NCBI GenBank assembly: GCA_025738555.1
Contig: JAOVFP010000006.1
Span: forward strand, 682,001-746,000
Length of the DNA stretch: 64,000 nt
Origin: Cyathus striatus
Taxonomy: Eukaryota; Basidiomycota; Agaricomycetes; Agaricales; Nidulariaceae
Direction: 5' to 3'
Below, in pieces: positions 11,067-22,386 of the stretch; position 1 is the first letter of the stretch; each line of letters begins with the position of its first letter. The notes beneath the pieces were generated by a model. It had not been told where the DNA came from. It was given only the letters and a program-made list of their open reading frames with translations, and did no database searches. A program made the translations under genes and the position numbers.

Positions 11067-13896
11067 CTACAGTTTTGCCAACATGCTGAGGCTCATCTTG
11101 TGCATCTCCCAATATCGACATGCATATTCGAGTGCTTGTTCATCAATGGATCTAATACCGTCTCCTCGAGACGCCCAGCTCAGTTGTTTCATGTACTCCG
11201 TACAACTCTGAAGCAGTATCCGGTGCCCTTGCACGCAACTCACGAAGAATCTTCCCGCGCACGATCGGTCACCAAAGAATCGCTTCAATGAGGGGTGAGT
11301 AAACCGGAGGGGACCATTGTTATGGGGGATGGAAATGATGAGATCAACGAAGCTGAGAAGTTCATGGAGGGAGGATGTATCATCGGAAAAAAGCAGGGAA
11401 GCGATAGAGGGTAATGATAGATCATCGAAGGAGTGCATTAGAAACGAAAGGGTTTTGAAAAGATGGGCTTGTGCGAAGTGGGAAGGAAGAAAGTACACGA
11501 CGTATCTCCTCGATCGCAGGATAGCCTTGAGTGCATACAGCTGTCGAGCAGATAAGTTGCTCACCCATAATATCAGGTGCAGTAAGTTCCGAAAAGAGTT
11601 CTTCAGATTCTGAAGGTCGTTCGGAAGGACTGTTTCCGTGGTTGCCCACGTCAACTTGGATATTAATAACGATTTTTAACGACTTCAAGGCATCTTCATC
11701 TCCACTTCTACAGTCACATGTACACGAGACAGAGGTGGTAGACATAGAGGAATTCCCGTGCACTAGCTCCGATGAAGGTAGTTCGATTGATGAAGATGAT
11801 ATCTGGGTAGAAGATTCTGCGGAAGCGGTTTTAGATAAGATTGGCAGCTCCTTTGCGGAACAGTTGTCTTGTAGCCCAAGTAAAGAGTACGGCGCTAGAC
11901 AGAGCCTGTTATTCAAAATATGACTATAGCTTTGGTAGATAGCGTTGTTACCGTTCGATACTACGATACACTGATGCATAAGTCATTGTGTCAGTGCTCC
12001 ACAAGGCAGGTACTCACGAACGACAGAATCTCTTCCAACATTGTTGAACGTTCCCCCGCTTATTGATACTTCACGAGAATGGGAGAACATATCTACCGAT
12101 TGGAGGGTTATATCATATGTAGCAAGCAGAACTTAAGAATGGGCTGGACACAATTAAAAATCTGGTCAAGCTGAACCTTAAATGTTTCTTCAACAGCTCG
12201 GCGACGTATATTACCCTTGGTGGCCGTTCGGGGTAGTGTGCGAGGGGGGACGATGACAATCATATCTGTCGAAGTTATCCGCTCGTGAAAATAACGCCGT
12301 GAGTGGAAGCGACGCGTTTTGCGGAAGATTTCTTTCTTGAGTTTGTTGTGGTCCATTTCAACGGATGGCTCGATGAATATGACAGGCGATGGTCGTCCAG
12401 AACCAACAACGACGCATTCTGAGATGAGGTTTCTGCATGTCGCTCGCGCGTTATTCTCAATAGCCATGGCATCACATCGAAGGCTATTCTCCGAATGGAT
12501 CCAGTCGTCGTCCCGCCCGCGGAAGAGATAATACCCAGAGACAATTTCCTGGAAGAGATCACCAGTATGGAAGTTACCGTCATCTGAACGAATTAAGGAT
12601 GAATCAGGGCAATCTGGAGAGTCTGAGAGAATGACCAGCTCTAACAAGGTTGTGGTAGACTGGCGAGCAGATTCAACTGATGAAGAGTCTGTGGGGACAA
12701 ATCGATACGAGATCCAGATAATGGAGCAAGGAGAGCTGGATGGCGCTCGTTTGAACCGGAGAGAAGCATTCCTCCAACTTCTGCACTCCCAAATATATTC
12801 TGAAAAGTGATTGTAAATATTATGGGATCTGGATGTACAAATATTATTACTCGCCCTTAGCTTTAGCCCGTTTTTGTATGCGAATTGCTCTTCCTCGCGA
12901 GGCAAGGCAAGTCCCGAGTATAGAATATCGTCAAGAGTGACCAACAACGAAAGCAATTTGGGATCCTCGCGTGCCTTGCGGAAGTGGTTCGCCAGGAAAG
13001 AGGAGAACTGATTCAATCGGTTCAAGCCACAACGAATAATCATGTCAATGAGTTCATCAGAAGAAAACTTAAGGCGGTAGGTTGGACGACGCAAGATCCA
13101 TACTGGAGAGTACCGATGAACACTGCAATCCGATGTCAGCAGATGATTCATGATGATAACAATTATGAAGGCTCACTGCAGTTCTGTGCGATATGGCACA
13201 TACTTCCGATGAAGACAGTGACATCCTGACGGTCTCGATTCTGTGGCATACAGACAACTCGTGATTTCTGTATGATGGTGTCCAGCCATCGGTAAGTGCA
13301 CGGCACCAATTTTGGAATACCAGATGTTGATCCGCTAGTATGGAACACAAATGCCATCTCGTGTTCCTGGATGCTCAAAATGTCGGGAAGAGTCTCGTTG
13401 ACGTAGTCGACGGCTTCCGTGTCCAAAGCACGGTGAGATGGTAGGGGGCAATCGCATAATACGGACTCGAATGAAGATAGGTAGATGAGTGCCTTTGCAC
13501 CTGCCCTCTGAAGGAGCTCATAAACTACCTCGGGATTGGGTAGATGGAGGCTGAAGAGCTGTGGGACGTAGCCAGCACGAGAGATACCATATATGTGAAG
13601 GACATCGGTATAGGCAAACCCGCTAAGCCTGTGAAGGTGTCAACAGCGCGATGGCGACAGATATAGGAGACAACTTACCATAGCCCGATAACCGACTTTC
13701 TAGGTATCCCGTCCTTCCTTAACACATGGGTCCAATGCCTCGCATAAAGTTCAACATCCCGGTGAAATTCTGAGTATGACACTGATCGCCAGGATTCAAT
13801 AGCTCCAGTAGAGTCGAGGCAAGGAATTTTGAAGACAGGAGTAGAGGCGAAGGCCGATGCGCCAGTCTCCAGAAGAGTGAGATGTGAACCGGGCAT
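11067..13896 (-). pseudogene. Adenylating enzyme fused to Gly-Gly motif and NLR-like tail, copy B (degenerate)
   Basis: This is a tandem direct duplicate of copy A. The N-terminus is open from the start codon at 13896 for 73 codons, then a GT intron. The A-domain core FHTSGSTSGIPKLVPCTYRW is present at about 13290-13350. The motif lies at 12019-12106, and its tail intron keeps a normal acceptor (gtag). Lesions differ from copy A: the donor of the intron before the FGSTEVGG region is GC (12853-12854), one base is lost near 12717, two bases are gained near 12125-12150 so the frame ends in TAA before the motif, and the tail is shifted near 11490. Independent lesions mean both copies decayed after duplication. 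Enzyme class is inferred from the AMP-binding core only; substrate unknown. Confidence 0.72.
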
Positions 13897-14320
13897 GCAG
13901 ATGATTGGGAGAAAGTTGAAGTGAAGAAACCTCGAATTAGACAGCCATCTTTATACAATTTTCATACTTGCAGAATACTCCGAGTCGGGGGGGTATAAAA
14001 ATCGACACAGTGTGAGCATATTCCAATATTTGGAATATGTTATGTGTCAGACATATGCATGAATAGCCACTTATCAAATATCATCTTGGAAGCATCATAC
14101 TGAAATACATCTATAACAGGTACGCGCCAGTGTGGATCTGTTGCACTTGCGGCTTAAAGCAGTTCGTTTGGCTCGGACCGCGAGTCTATTAGAAATTGAG
14201 AGGTTGTTGAAAGGTGTAAAAGGTAAACGAGTACCGAGCATCCAGATGAGTGGGAAAAGGTTGAAGTGAAGAAACCTCGAATTAGACAGCCATCTTTATA
14301 TAGCGTTCATACTCGTATCC
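13897..14320 (-). repeat. 5' leader repeats of the adenylating gene (copies 2 and 3)
   Basis: The leader of copy B (13897-13975) is repeated again at about 14240-14320 after a non-repeated spacer with a gggggg run and a near-palindrome around ttccaatatttggaatat (14027). The second leader has no adenylating gene behind it. Confidence 0.7.
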
Positions 14321-14509
14321 AGCCACCATCACTAACAGCTTCAATCTCGAGGCTCGAGGGCAAGCTTGATTTTCGTATCGAAGTACTTGGTTGAACGCTC
14401 GGAACGCCACCACATTACAAATCATCGACCTCCCCGGTGTCCACTCCCACTGTTCCTCACAGAACGTGTGTATATAAGCGCATCTCCTCTGGAATGGAGC
14501 CTTACATTA

Positions 14510-15672
14510 TCCTATCGCGACTTATCTCGTAAGTTTTTACCGTCAACCCGCTTCTTACCATCGATCTCCGAGTCCCAGGCAACAGCTGCCTCGAAGAGCG
14601 CTTTTATCATCGGCGTTGGAAAGGCCGAGCTTCTTGTATGAGTAAGACTCGTAATCGGGGGCAACGTCAACGACGGGGGTGATATCCGGGCCGCGAAGGA
14701 TGGGGGCACCAGAGGTGGAGTTGTTGGTCTCGTCGAGGACACCGACGAAGCCAAATAGGTATTTGCGGGACGCCTCAAGGCAGTTGAAAGAGCCACCGAT
14801 CTGGTCGGCGGACATGAAGGTCTAGGTGAGCTCATTGTACTTGAAGTCTACGCGCCAGACGGAGAAGCCAGCGATATCGTAACTGGGAGGAAATATTAGC
14901 GAAAAATCAACGGGTAACGATAGAAAGACATACTTCTTGTAGAACCACTCAAGAGAGCTTCCAGCACCACGGGTGTCCATGTTGGAGTAGGCACGCTTCC
15001 AGTCCTCAAGGTTGAAGGAGGACTTGGGAAGTCATCGACGGTGATGCGCCCGCCGACGAGGAAGGTGTAGTACACGAAGTAGGACTCGAGGATGAATCAT
15101 GAGAAAGTGAGATTTCATGCGTACGGGTTTGTAAATGAGGCGGATCAGGTCGGTCAGAGCATCGACTTCCAACTCGACGAAGTGGGCCCATTGGTCAACA
15201 AGGGCAGCCTCTTCTGAGGAGTGGCCGAGGAGTCCAGGATTGGGGGCAAGGGAAGCGACTGCAGCGAGATGTCGTCAGAAATGATCTTTCCAGGGCCCAA
15301 ATGCAATAACACGAAAGAAAACTCGACATAATCGTTAAGACAGGGACAACTGAAAAATAATAATATTCTCACCCTTGAATTGTCGCTCTTTCCCCCGCGA
15401 ATGATCGATTAGACAAAGGTAAGATGGGATACTCACTGTAGCAAGCGATGGGGGCGCCCTCAAAAAGCTTGAAGCCATCATAACCTCCCAGACATGAATC
15501 TTGCCATGGGGGGACTTTTCGAGGAACTTGTGTTGTCGACGAAGTGCTCGTAAGCAGCAGGGAGAGCGATCTCAACACCACCGAAGGCAGCAGCGGCCCT
15601 GTTCTGTATGAAAAAGCTGATAATCAGTAGTCGATCTCTACAGCAAATAAACGAACGTACGATGGGTGCCAT
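14510..15672 (-). pseudogene. eEF1B-gamma pseudogene with internal deletion
   Basis: On the minus strand it starts with ATG at 15672 (MAPI) and follows the exon-intron order of the intact gene at 24483-26166, including intron sequences. The middle part, encoding the end of the GST-like domain and the Lys/Pro-rich linker, is deleted around 15030-15090. Frames are broken in several places, for example in the first exon and in ADDKSALRGS where the intact gene reads ADDKAFFEAA. Retained introns indicate segmental duplication. Not expected to give a functional protein. Confidence 0.85.
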
Positions 15673-15754
15673 TTTACGTTGAGTTGTAGAGACGTGCGCA
15701 TATATCCACCCATCGTACAAAAGATGTAGCCACATAACAGTGGTTGTAGATGCC

Positions 15755-16210
15755 AACGAGAGGCCTAGCTATAACAAGAACACAGCGTGCCCAGGATATG
15801 CTGAGATCAGCAATAGTTAGAGATTTCAGAATATCCCTGTAACAGTTCTGAGTATTTCATGATATCAATCATGTGAGGGGTGCAGACTGGTGCAGAACGG
15901 GTTAAATCCTACCAGCTGGCACTAACGACGCGGTACCGAACCAGAGCGAAGAGGTGATAGCGCGTTTTCGCGTTGAAAAACATTGTGAACAAGATAACTG
16001 GGGCGGTAAGAATCCGTAGGACACGAATAGAATGTGCACAGAATTGTGGATGATGAGACGAAGCGCGGACGAGGGCCCAGCGTGCAGATCCGAAGGAATG
16101 CGGGCCTTGGTTCTCTCTCGTCCGCAATATCGAGGTGCTTGAGCAACAAGCGTACGCCTATTCGTGTGAAATTTCTTGTCGCGCGCCAGGCCTCGTCGGA
16201 CCGTTCCCAA
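15755..16210. repeat. Inverted repeat block, partner 10100-10660
   Basis: Reverse complement of 10100-10660 with substitutions. It carries a minus-strand frame of 142 codons (15902-16330) that is not kept in the partner, so no gene is called. Together the two blocks flank the copy B gene and the eEF1B-gamma pseudogene. Confidence 0.75.
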
Positions 16211-17418
16211 CATTCCTTTCTGCACAACAGGGTCGGAGTCGGACTTGGAGGTGGAAATGGAGGTGTGTTTGGGATTGAGAGGCATGGTGGTAGTTTGTTT
16301 AAGCTCGCGATCTGAGACATGGCATAACACATTGCCTTGTCTTACCTTCAGTTCAGGCCCAGGTTATTGGCTTCTCATTCCATATTCCGCGCACAATGTG
16401 CTCATAGTGTTAACTAGGTCCCATCGCTGGTTAGCCTCAAGCGTGTTCTTGAATGGTAAATACCTCCCTCCCGATGGCAATGAATGTGAACGATAATCAT
16501 AATCGCCCCTCCTCACGTTTGCTAATGCGTGGTGTTTACTTGGATATGAAAATCTACTATCAGCATTACAGATACCGAACATGCGAATGCATAGAAGATA
16601 GACTTACAATACCTGGGGTTCTTTCCTTAAGTCTACGCGTCAGATGAGAGGCAAGCAGCGTCCATCTATACTGGTGGAGAAGGATTAGCGGGAGATGGAT
16701 AGAAAAAAACGCGAAGATGTACGTACCTGTAGAACTTGTGTGGAACGGTTCGAACTACAGGAAGTCTAGTCTCCAGCATCACTGGTGTGCATGTTGGAGT
16801 AGGGTACTTCCAGCTTTAGTACCCAGAAGGATTAGCGGGAAATGGATATATATAAAAATGCCAAGACGTATTATATGTACCTGTAGAACTTGCGTAGAAC
16901 GGTGTCCCCCATGTACGTACTGTAGCACTGACTAGAAGTGCAGACGAAAGCAGAGCGTGCAGATACAAGGGAATAATTGTTATTGGAAACGGAAGTAAGA
17001 CACAGTACATAGAGGCCTTCAAAGCTCTCTCCCCTTTGCAATCATGTCGAAAGAAAGTCGGTGCCAAATCGTAACTACAAACACACGCCTATCCGTGTGA
17101 AATTTCTCGTTGCGAAGTCCGAGGCCTCCCCAACAGAGCTCCCTCCCCGCCTCGAATCCTACCTCAAGGCCTTTTTCCCAACGTCAACAATACCCTCAAC
17201 TACTACCCTACGTTTACTTGGGGTACAAAAGCTGGAAGTACCTTGTTCACAATATTACCTCTTCGCTCTGGTTCAGCAGTGCATCGTTGATGCCTGGTGG
17301 GCCCAGCACGCAAGCTCGAGGAAGAGTTTTACCCCGCCTTCCCCAATTACGCCCCGCTGCGCAGACCTACTTGCAGTCTGTTACGGAATAGTGCATTGCA
17401 AGTCTGCACATCTCCCAA
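16211..17418. other. Mosaic of short repeat fragments
   Basis: Contains two tandem scraps of the eEF1B-gamma exon border (16725-16825 and 16870-16910, both around ctgtagaacttg) and a third partial copy of the 10.1/15.9-kb block (about 17060-17300). No intact gene was recognised. Confidence 0.5.
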
Positions 17419-19180
17419 ATGGTGCTTTCGTCTTCCAACAGCCAGTCCCCACCTGGTCCTCTGTCCCTCTTTGAGCAGACAGAGCGAGAGCAGGATGAAA
17501 TCTACCGCGCCCCCCCTGCTGCACGTCCCGCTTCTCCCCCTCCCCATTGGCATGATATTGACCACAACCACACGTCCCATATAAGAGAGCATTTGTATAG
17601 CATGTCGACTGTTATTCTGGATGATGAATGTAACATTGATACTTCGACAATGCATCACCCCAGTCCACATGGAGAAACTATTGCTGGATCATTTGAAGGC
17701 TACCGTGATTGTGTAACATCAGTGGCATTCTCTCCAGATGGAACTCAAGTGGTGTCTGGCTCATGGGATAAAACAGTCAGAGTGTGGAATGTGACAAGTG
17801 GGAAAACCATTGCTGGACCATTTGAAGGCCACAGTCATTGGGTGACATCAGTGGCATTCTCTCCAGATGGAACTCAAGTGGTGTCTGGCTCATGGGATAA
17901 AACAGTCAGAGTGTGGAATGTGAAAAGTGGGAAAACCATTGCTGGACCATTTGAAGGCCACAGTCATCAGGTGACATCAGTGGCATTCTCTCCAGATGGA
18001 ACTCAAACCAGTATGAATAGTCAACCACCACCACTTGTGGACGCTGAATATAATGCCAATTCTGCATGTACATCTCTTGAGGATCCCCAGGCATGTACAT
18101 TTGCTGGAACACATGTGATTTTTCTTATGTTCTGCTTATATGTGTCATCTAATTTTCTAATTGGTAGATATGTTCTCTCACTCCTGTGAGGTGTCTATTC
18201 ATGGGGGAAATTTTAGCAATGTCGCAGGAGATTCTTTTATCAGTATGTAGTTACCTTTTGAATGTTGTCATAATGACCAATGCACCGCAGTATCAAACAG
18301 CAACAACACGATCTACCAATCCTATAGCCAAATGATGTATAGCGGGCTCTACTCGGGACGTTTTCTTGATACAACATTGACATCTGCAGGTGGTTCAGAA
18401 ACATCTCCTTCCACTCAAGAACCACCTCCATCAGTCGAACCACCCACCCCAGCACAGGATCCTTCCTCCATATCTGCCTCTATCTTATTTGCATGTGACT
18501 GCGATAGTGATGAAGTGCGAGAGAACATCATATTCACTACCAGCATGCAGATTGACGTACCCAACGACCACGAAAACGAGCCCACGGAAGGGTTCTTGGA
18601 AACAGAGGAACTTTTAATAGAACCTACGTGCCCTCCAGAACTCGAGGGTTCTGGGCTTATCCCCGATGTTGGGCTCAAGTCGATTGATACCCCCTACCAA
18701 GAAGCTGTGGATACTCAAAGCTGTCTATCTAACAATAAGATACATCATATATTATCCCTTCTCCCCTCTCTGCACAAACCTATCCTCTTTAGAACCTTGT
18801 CTTTCCTGATGTACTATTTTGACGATCTCCCTCTATCTTCTGTTGCTTCACTGCTTTTCCCAAACGATACTTCTACCCTCATTAAACTTCTTAACATCGT
18901 TGAGCCCATCATCCCTATTCCCAAAGGCGATGGCCACCTCAAGTTTGCTCACCCCTCGTTGAGGTGTTTCTTTGGGGACCGATCCTGCGCAGGAGAGTTC
19001 TTCATGGGCTATGTTAAGGGACACAGTACACTACTCCACTGTGGTACGGAGTACATGAAGCAGCTGAGCTGGGAATCTGGAGTAGTCAATGTTGGATCTA
19101 TTGACGAGAAGGCGTTCATTTACGCTAGTCGATACTGGGAGAGGCACGAAAAGAGCCTAAACAAAGCAGCGAAGTTATAG
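17419..19180 (+). CDS. WD40-repeat protein with Gly-Gly motif and NLR-like C-terminal tail
   Basis: The first exon gives a Ser/Pro-rich start, two full WD40 repeats and a third cut after SPDGTQ, then a short linker. An intron with donor at about 18094 (gtacat) and acceptor before 18169 joins it in frame to MFSHSCEVSIHGGNFSNVAG. A second intron (about 18242-18289) leads to ISNSNNTIYQSYSQ, an acidic low-complexity stretch, and the tail ending at 19180 with KFAHPSLRCFFGDRSCAGE and YASRYWERHEKS. The tail matches copies A, B and C. NACHT-WD40 receptors normally carry a P-loop NTPase and more repeats, usually at the C-terminus; here no P-loop was seen and the repeats come first. It is on the opposite strand to its relatives. 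Start codon uncertain; reading is continuous with the splice choice given. Confidence 0.6.
17674..18008 (+). repeat. Near-identical WD40-coding tandem repeats (129-nt unit)
   Basis: Two complete units and one partial one encode VTSVAFSPDGTQVVSGSWDK and TVRVWNV-SGKTIAGPFEGH. Units 2 and 3 differ by only a few bases. Such high identity is typical of HNWD-type fungal WD repeats that evolve in concert. The third repeat stops abruptly after SPDGTQ and is joined to unrelated sequence. Confidence 0.9.
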
Positions 19181-20076
19181 TGATGGTGTCTGAACGTTGA
19201 ACCCTTCCTCCGTTTTATCTAATGTACCCTAAGTTTGTTTATAGGATACTCGCATCTCGCATGGTCTAAGGTCGCACTACTGGTTGATCGAGGTGGCATT
19301 CTTGAGACAGACTGGGCTTGGACTAGACAAAGGATACGATGACACGACAAGGCTCAATATCTCTAGAGCAGAGGCCGCTGTCCAAAACCAGCTTATGTTC
19401 TTGCAATTGAATACTACACTACATCAGTTAGTTGGACGGGATTCGATAACATATCGATACGTTGGGACGACAGAATCTACCTTATGTTCATGTGAAAACA
19501 TATCTATCACTTAAGAAATTCCGCCTTCCCGCTTGAATCCCAACCTTTCACCCCGTCTTGAAGCTCGACCCCGCCCAAGAATGTCGACTAGAAAGTCTCC
19601 CTCGGCGCCGCCGGCGTCTAGGAATTGAACCCCAGGTCGGCTCTGTTTTCAAATCAAGCGATTAAGCAAAGACATGATAAGTACCAGTAGCTTCTTTCTA
19701 TTTATTAAATACAGCACTGTACAGGTCCATGTTCTAACTGGTTCCTATAAAAATTTCTATAAAAATAAACATCGACTCGGACATTCAGTAGCAGCTCAGA
19801 TCTGTCGGGACTTGATGTGTTCGTTGTAAGGACAGAAGCGGGTAATAACTTCAAGAACTTGGAGTAGGCGATTTGGATCAGGACATCCTCGGCTAGAAGG
19901 AGGCTTCTCAGCTTAAGTAGTAAGATATTCACACATGGTCAGAATTACAAACCTCTATACTTGAAGTAGGTGTCCTAGGTTGAGACATTTGCAGCTGAAA
20001 AGAGACTGGTCACCTTAGGCTTAGTGAGAAATTTAAACTGGCTTTCGTTGAATCTGAAGGCACAGGCCCGTGTCAA
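19181..20076. other. Intergenic with motif scrap and a 340-bp repeat
   Basis: A minus-strand scrap at 19464-19508 still reads IDMFSHE...DSV, a decayed piece of the Gly-Gly motif exon. 19690-20033 is repeated directly at 22050-22408. In one minus-strand frame both repeat copies end in a similar C-terminal sequence (VLQVLEVIT-F-P-NE followed by a stop), perhaps the remnant of a gene end. Confidence 0.5.
19690..20033. repeat. 340-bp direct repeat (partner 22050-22408)
   Basis: Shared landmarks are ggttcctataaaaatt, catcgactcggacattcag, cagctcagatct and gtcaccttaggcttagtgag. The two copies flank the NLR-tail gene at 20077-21615, as expected if this gene was carried within a duplicated unit. Confidence 0.85.
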
Positions 20077-21615
20077 CTACAGTTTCGCCATGTCTAGGCT
20101 CCTCCTATGCCTCTCCCAATATCGACATGCGTATTCAAGTGCCTGCTCATTAACGGATCCAATACCGTCTCCTAGAGACCCCCAGCTCAATCGCTTCATG
20201 TACTCCGTACAACGATGTAGCAATATCCCGTGCCCTCGCACATAGCTCACGAAGAACCCTCCTGCACGCGATCGGTCACCAAAGAACAGCTTCAACGAGG
20301 GGTGAGTAAACTCTAGGCGACCATTATCGTGGGGGGTGGATATGACAAGATCAACGAAGCTGAGAAGTTCACAGAGGGAGGATGAATCATCTGGAAAAAG
20401 CAGGGAAGCGATAGAGGATGACGGGAGATCGTCGTAGGAATATATTAAAAACGAAAGGACTTTGAAAAGGTCGGGCTTGCGCGAAGTAGGGAGGACGGAA
20501 AGTACGCGGCATATCTCCTCGATGGAAGGATAGCCTTGAGTACTTGTAGTCATTGAGTTAATATATTGCTCAGCCACAACGTTGGGTAAAGCAAGTTCCG
20601 AGAAGAGTTCTTCAGATTCGGGCTGTAGTTCCGAAGGACTGTTTCCGCCGTCGCTAACGTCAACTTGGATGTTAGTGACGATTTTTAACGACTTCAAGTC
20701 TTCTTCCTCTCCACTGCCACAGTTACAAGTACACAATACAGAGGGGGTAGACAGAGAAGAACTCTTGTGCACTAGTAGCTCCGATGAAGGTAGGTCGATT
20801 GATGAAGGTGATTTCGGGGTAGAAGATCCCGGGGAATCGGTTTTAGATGAGGTTGGCAGTTCCTTTGAGAAACGGACGTCTTGCAGCCCAAGAAAAGGGC
20901 ACGGAGCTACGAAAAGATTACATCTCGAACAGAGCCCGCTATCCGAAACATGGCTATAGCTTTGGTAGATCGTGTTGTTACTGTTGGATACTGCAGCGTA
21001 CTGATGTGTAAGTCATTGTGGAAGTACCAAGGAAGTACTCCTCAAGGCAGGTACTCACGAACTACTGAATCTCTTCCAACGTTGTTGAATTTTCCCCCAT
21101 GTATTGATACTTCATGCGAATGGGAGAACATATCTATCGATTGGAAGGCTATATCATACCCACAAGCAGGACGTAAGAAAGGACATACGAATGCCGTCAT
21201 GAGTATGTAATTGGGGGTCTTGCGTTGTAAGACACGCAAAAGAACCCGCGTCGCGCTCAACGTCCACGAGGACATCATTATCATCCTCGAGAGAGTCTAA
21301 TAATGAATCCAACCACTCTGCTTCACTTTGATCATGGGAAAAACCTGCGGTCCTGGACACCGACGGAAAGACAAAATCAGCAGGATCAACCTCTTCAGAC
21401 AATACGCCTTCTTTCTGTTCATCTAAACAACATCAGTCACTAGAAAGCAGCTGGGTTGAGTACGATATCTTACCTGAGGTAACACTGTGGCAATCGACCA
21501 ACGAGTTCTTGAGCAAAACCCAGCGATGAAGAGATACACTGACATCCGAAGCCGCTACGCGTTGAAGTTTCTTCCTAGCCAGTGGGTATACATCTTCAGC
21601 GGGTCGAAGGGACAT
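20077..21615 (-). CDS. Gly-Gly motif plus NLR-like tail protein, copy C (apparently intact)
   Basis: Reads cleanly through three introns. Start ATG is at 21615 (MSLRPAEDVYPLARKKLQRV). Intron 1 (gtaagat...tttag, about 21425-21474) is followed by an acidic segment with SEEVDPADFVFP and EWLDSLLDSLEDDND. Intron 2 (gtatgtcc...atatag) leads to PFQSIDMFSHSHEVSIHGG, KFNNVGRDSVV. Intron 3 ends at ctgcag, then LSNSNNTIYQSYSH, a Ser-rich linker, CTCNCGSG, and the tail with EFTHPSLKLFFGDRSRAGG and LEYACRYWERH, ending at 20077. Total is about 460 residues. The N-terminal 120 residues replace the adenylating domain of copies A/B and the WD40 repeats of the fourth copy. Function unknown; the tail resembles the post-NACHT region of Agaricomycete NLRs, which is inference. 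Confidence 0.68.
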
Positions 21616-22386
21616 GATTTTCGCGTTGCAGGATCCGCGCTCGCTCTGAGTTAAGTACTAGTGCATGGTGAATGTTCCTGAGCAATACCAAGTTAGGAAG
21701 ACACTGCCTCCTACACGCGCACAGCACTTTACATAACGAAAATCCCGGTAGTTCAATGGACTGTGTGGCCATATCAAGGGCGAAGAAGAATATAATTGAG
21801 CAAGAAAGGAGTGAGTTCGTCTTGCGTTGGAGGATGCTGAGAGATAAGTAGAGTAAGTCAATGTGGTCCGTTCCGACCAGGTTCCGAGTCTCCGACTGAA
21901 GTTCCCTTCACATAAGTTTTAAGTGTAAACACCAACGTGACTAACTTGTTAGGCAACAGTGATAAGATTCTCCAGGCGGCTCTAACTCCCGTGTTTTTTT
22001 AAATTAAGTATTAACAAAGACGACGTATATGACTCTACGCTAACTTTCTAGTATCTATTAAATACAGCACTCAGGTGCAGGTGCATGTTCTAACTGGTTC
22101 CTATAAAAATTCCTACAAAAATAAGCATCGACTCGGACATTCAGTAGCAGCTCAGATCTTTCGGGACATGGTGTATTCGTTGCGCGGACGGAAGTGGGTA
22201 ATAACTTCAAGAACTTGGAGTACGTGATCTGGGTCGGGACATTCTCGGCTAGGAGACTGCTTCAACTTAAGTAGTAAGAAATTTACACATGCTCAGAATT
22301 ACGAACCTTCATACTTGAAGTAGGTGTCCTAGGCTGAGACATTTGCAGCTAAAAAGAGATTGGTCACCTTAGGCTTAGTGAGAAAT
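21616..22386. other. Intergenic; second copy of the 340-bp repeat at 22050-22408
   Basis: Upstream of copy C no gene was recognised. The second half is the direct repeat shared with 19690-20033. Confidence 0.5.
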
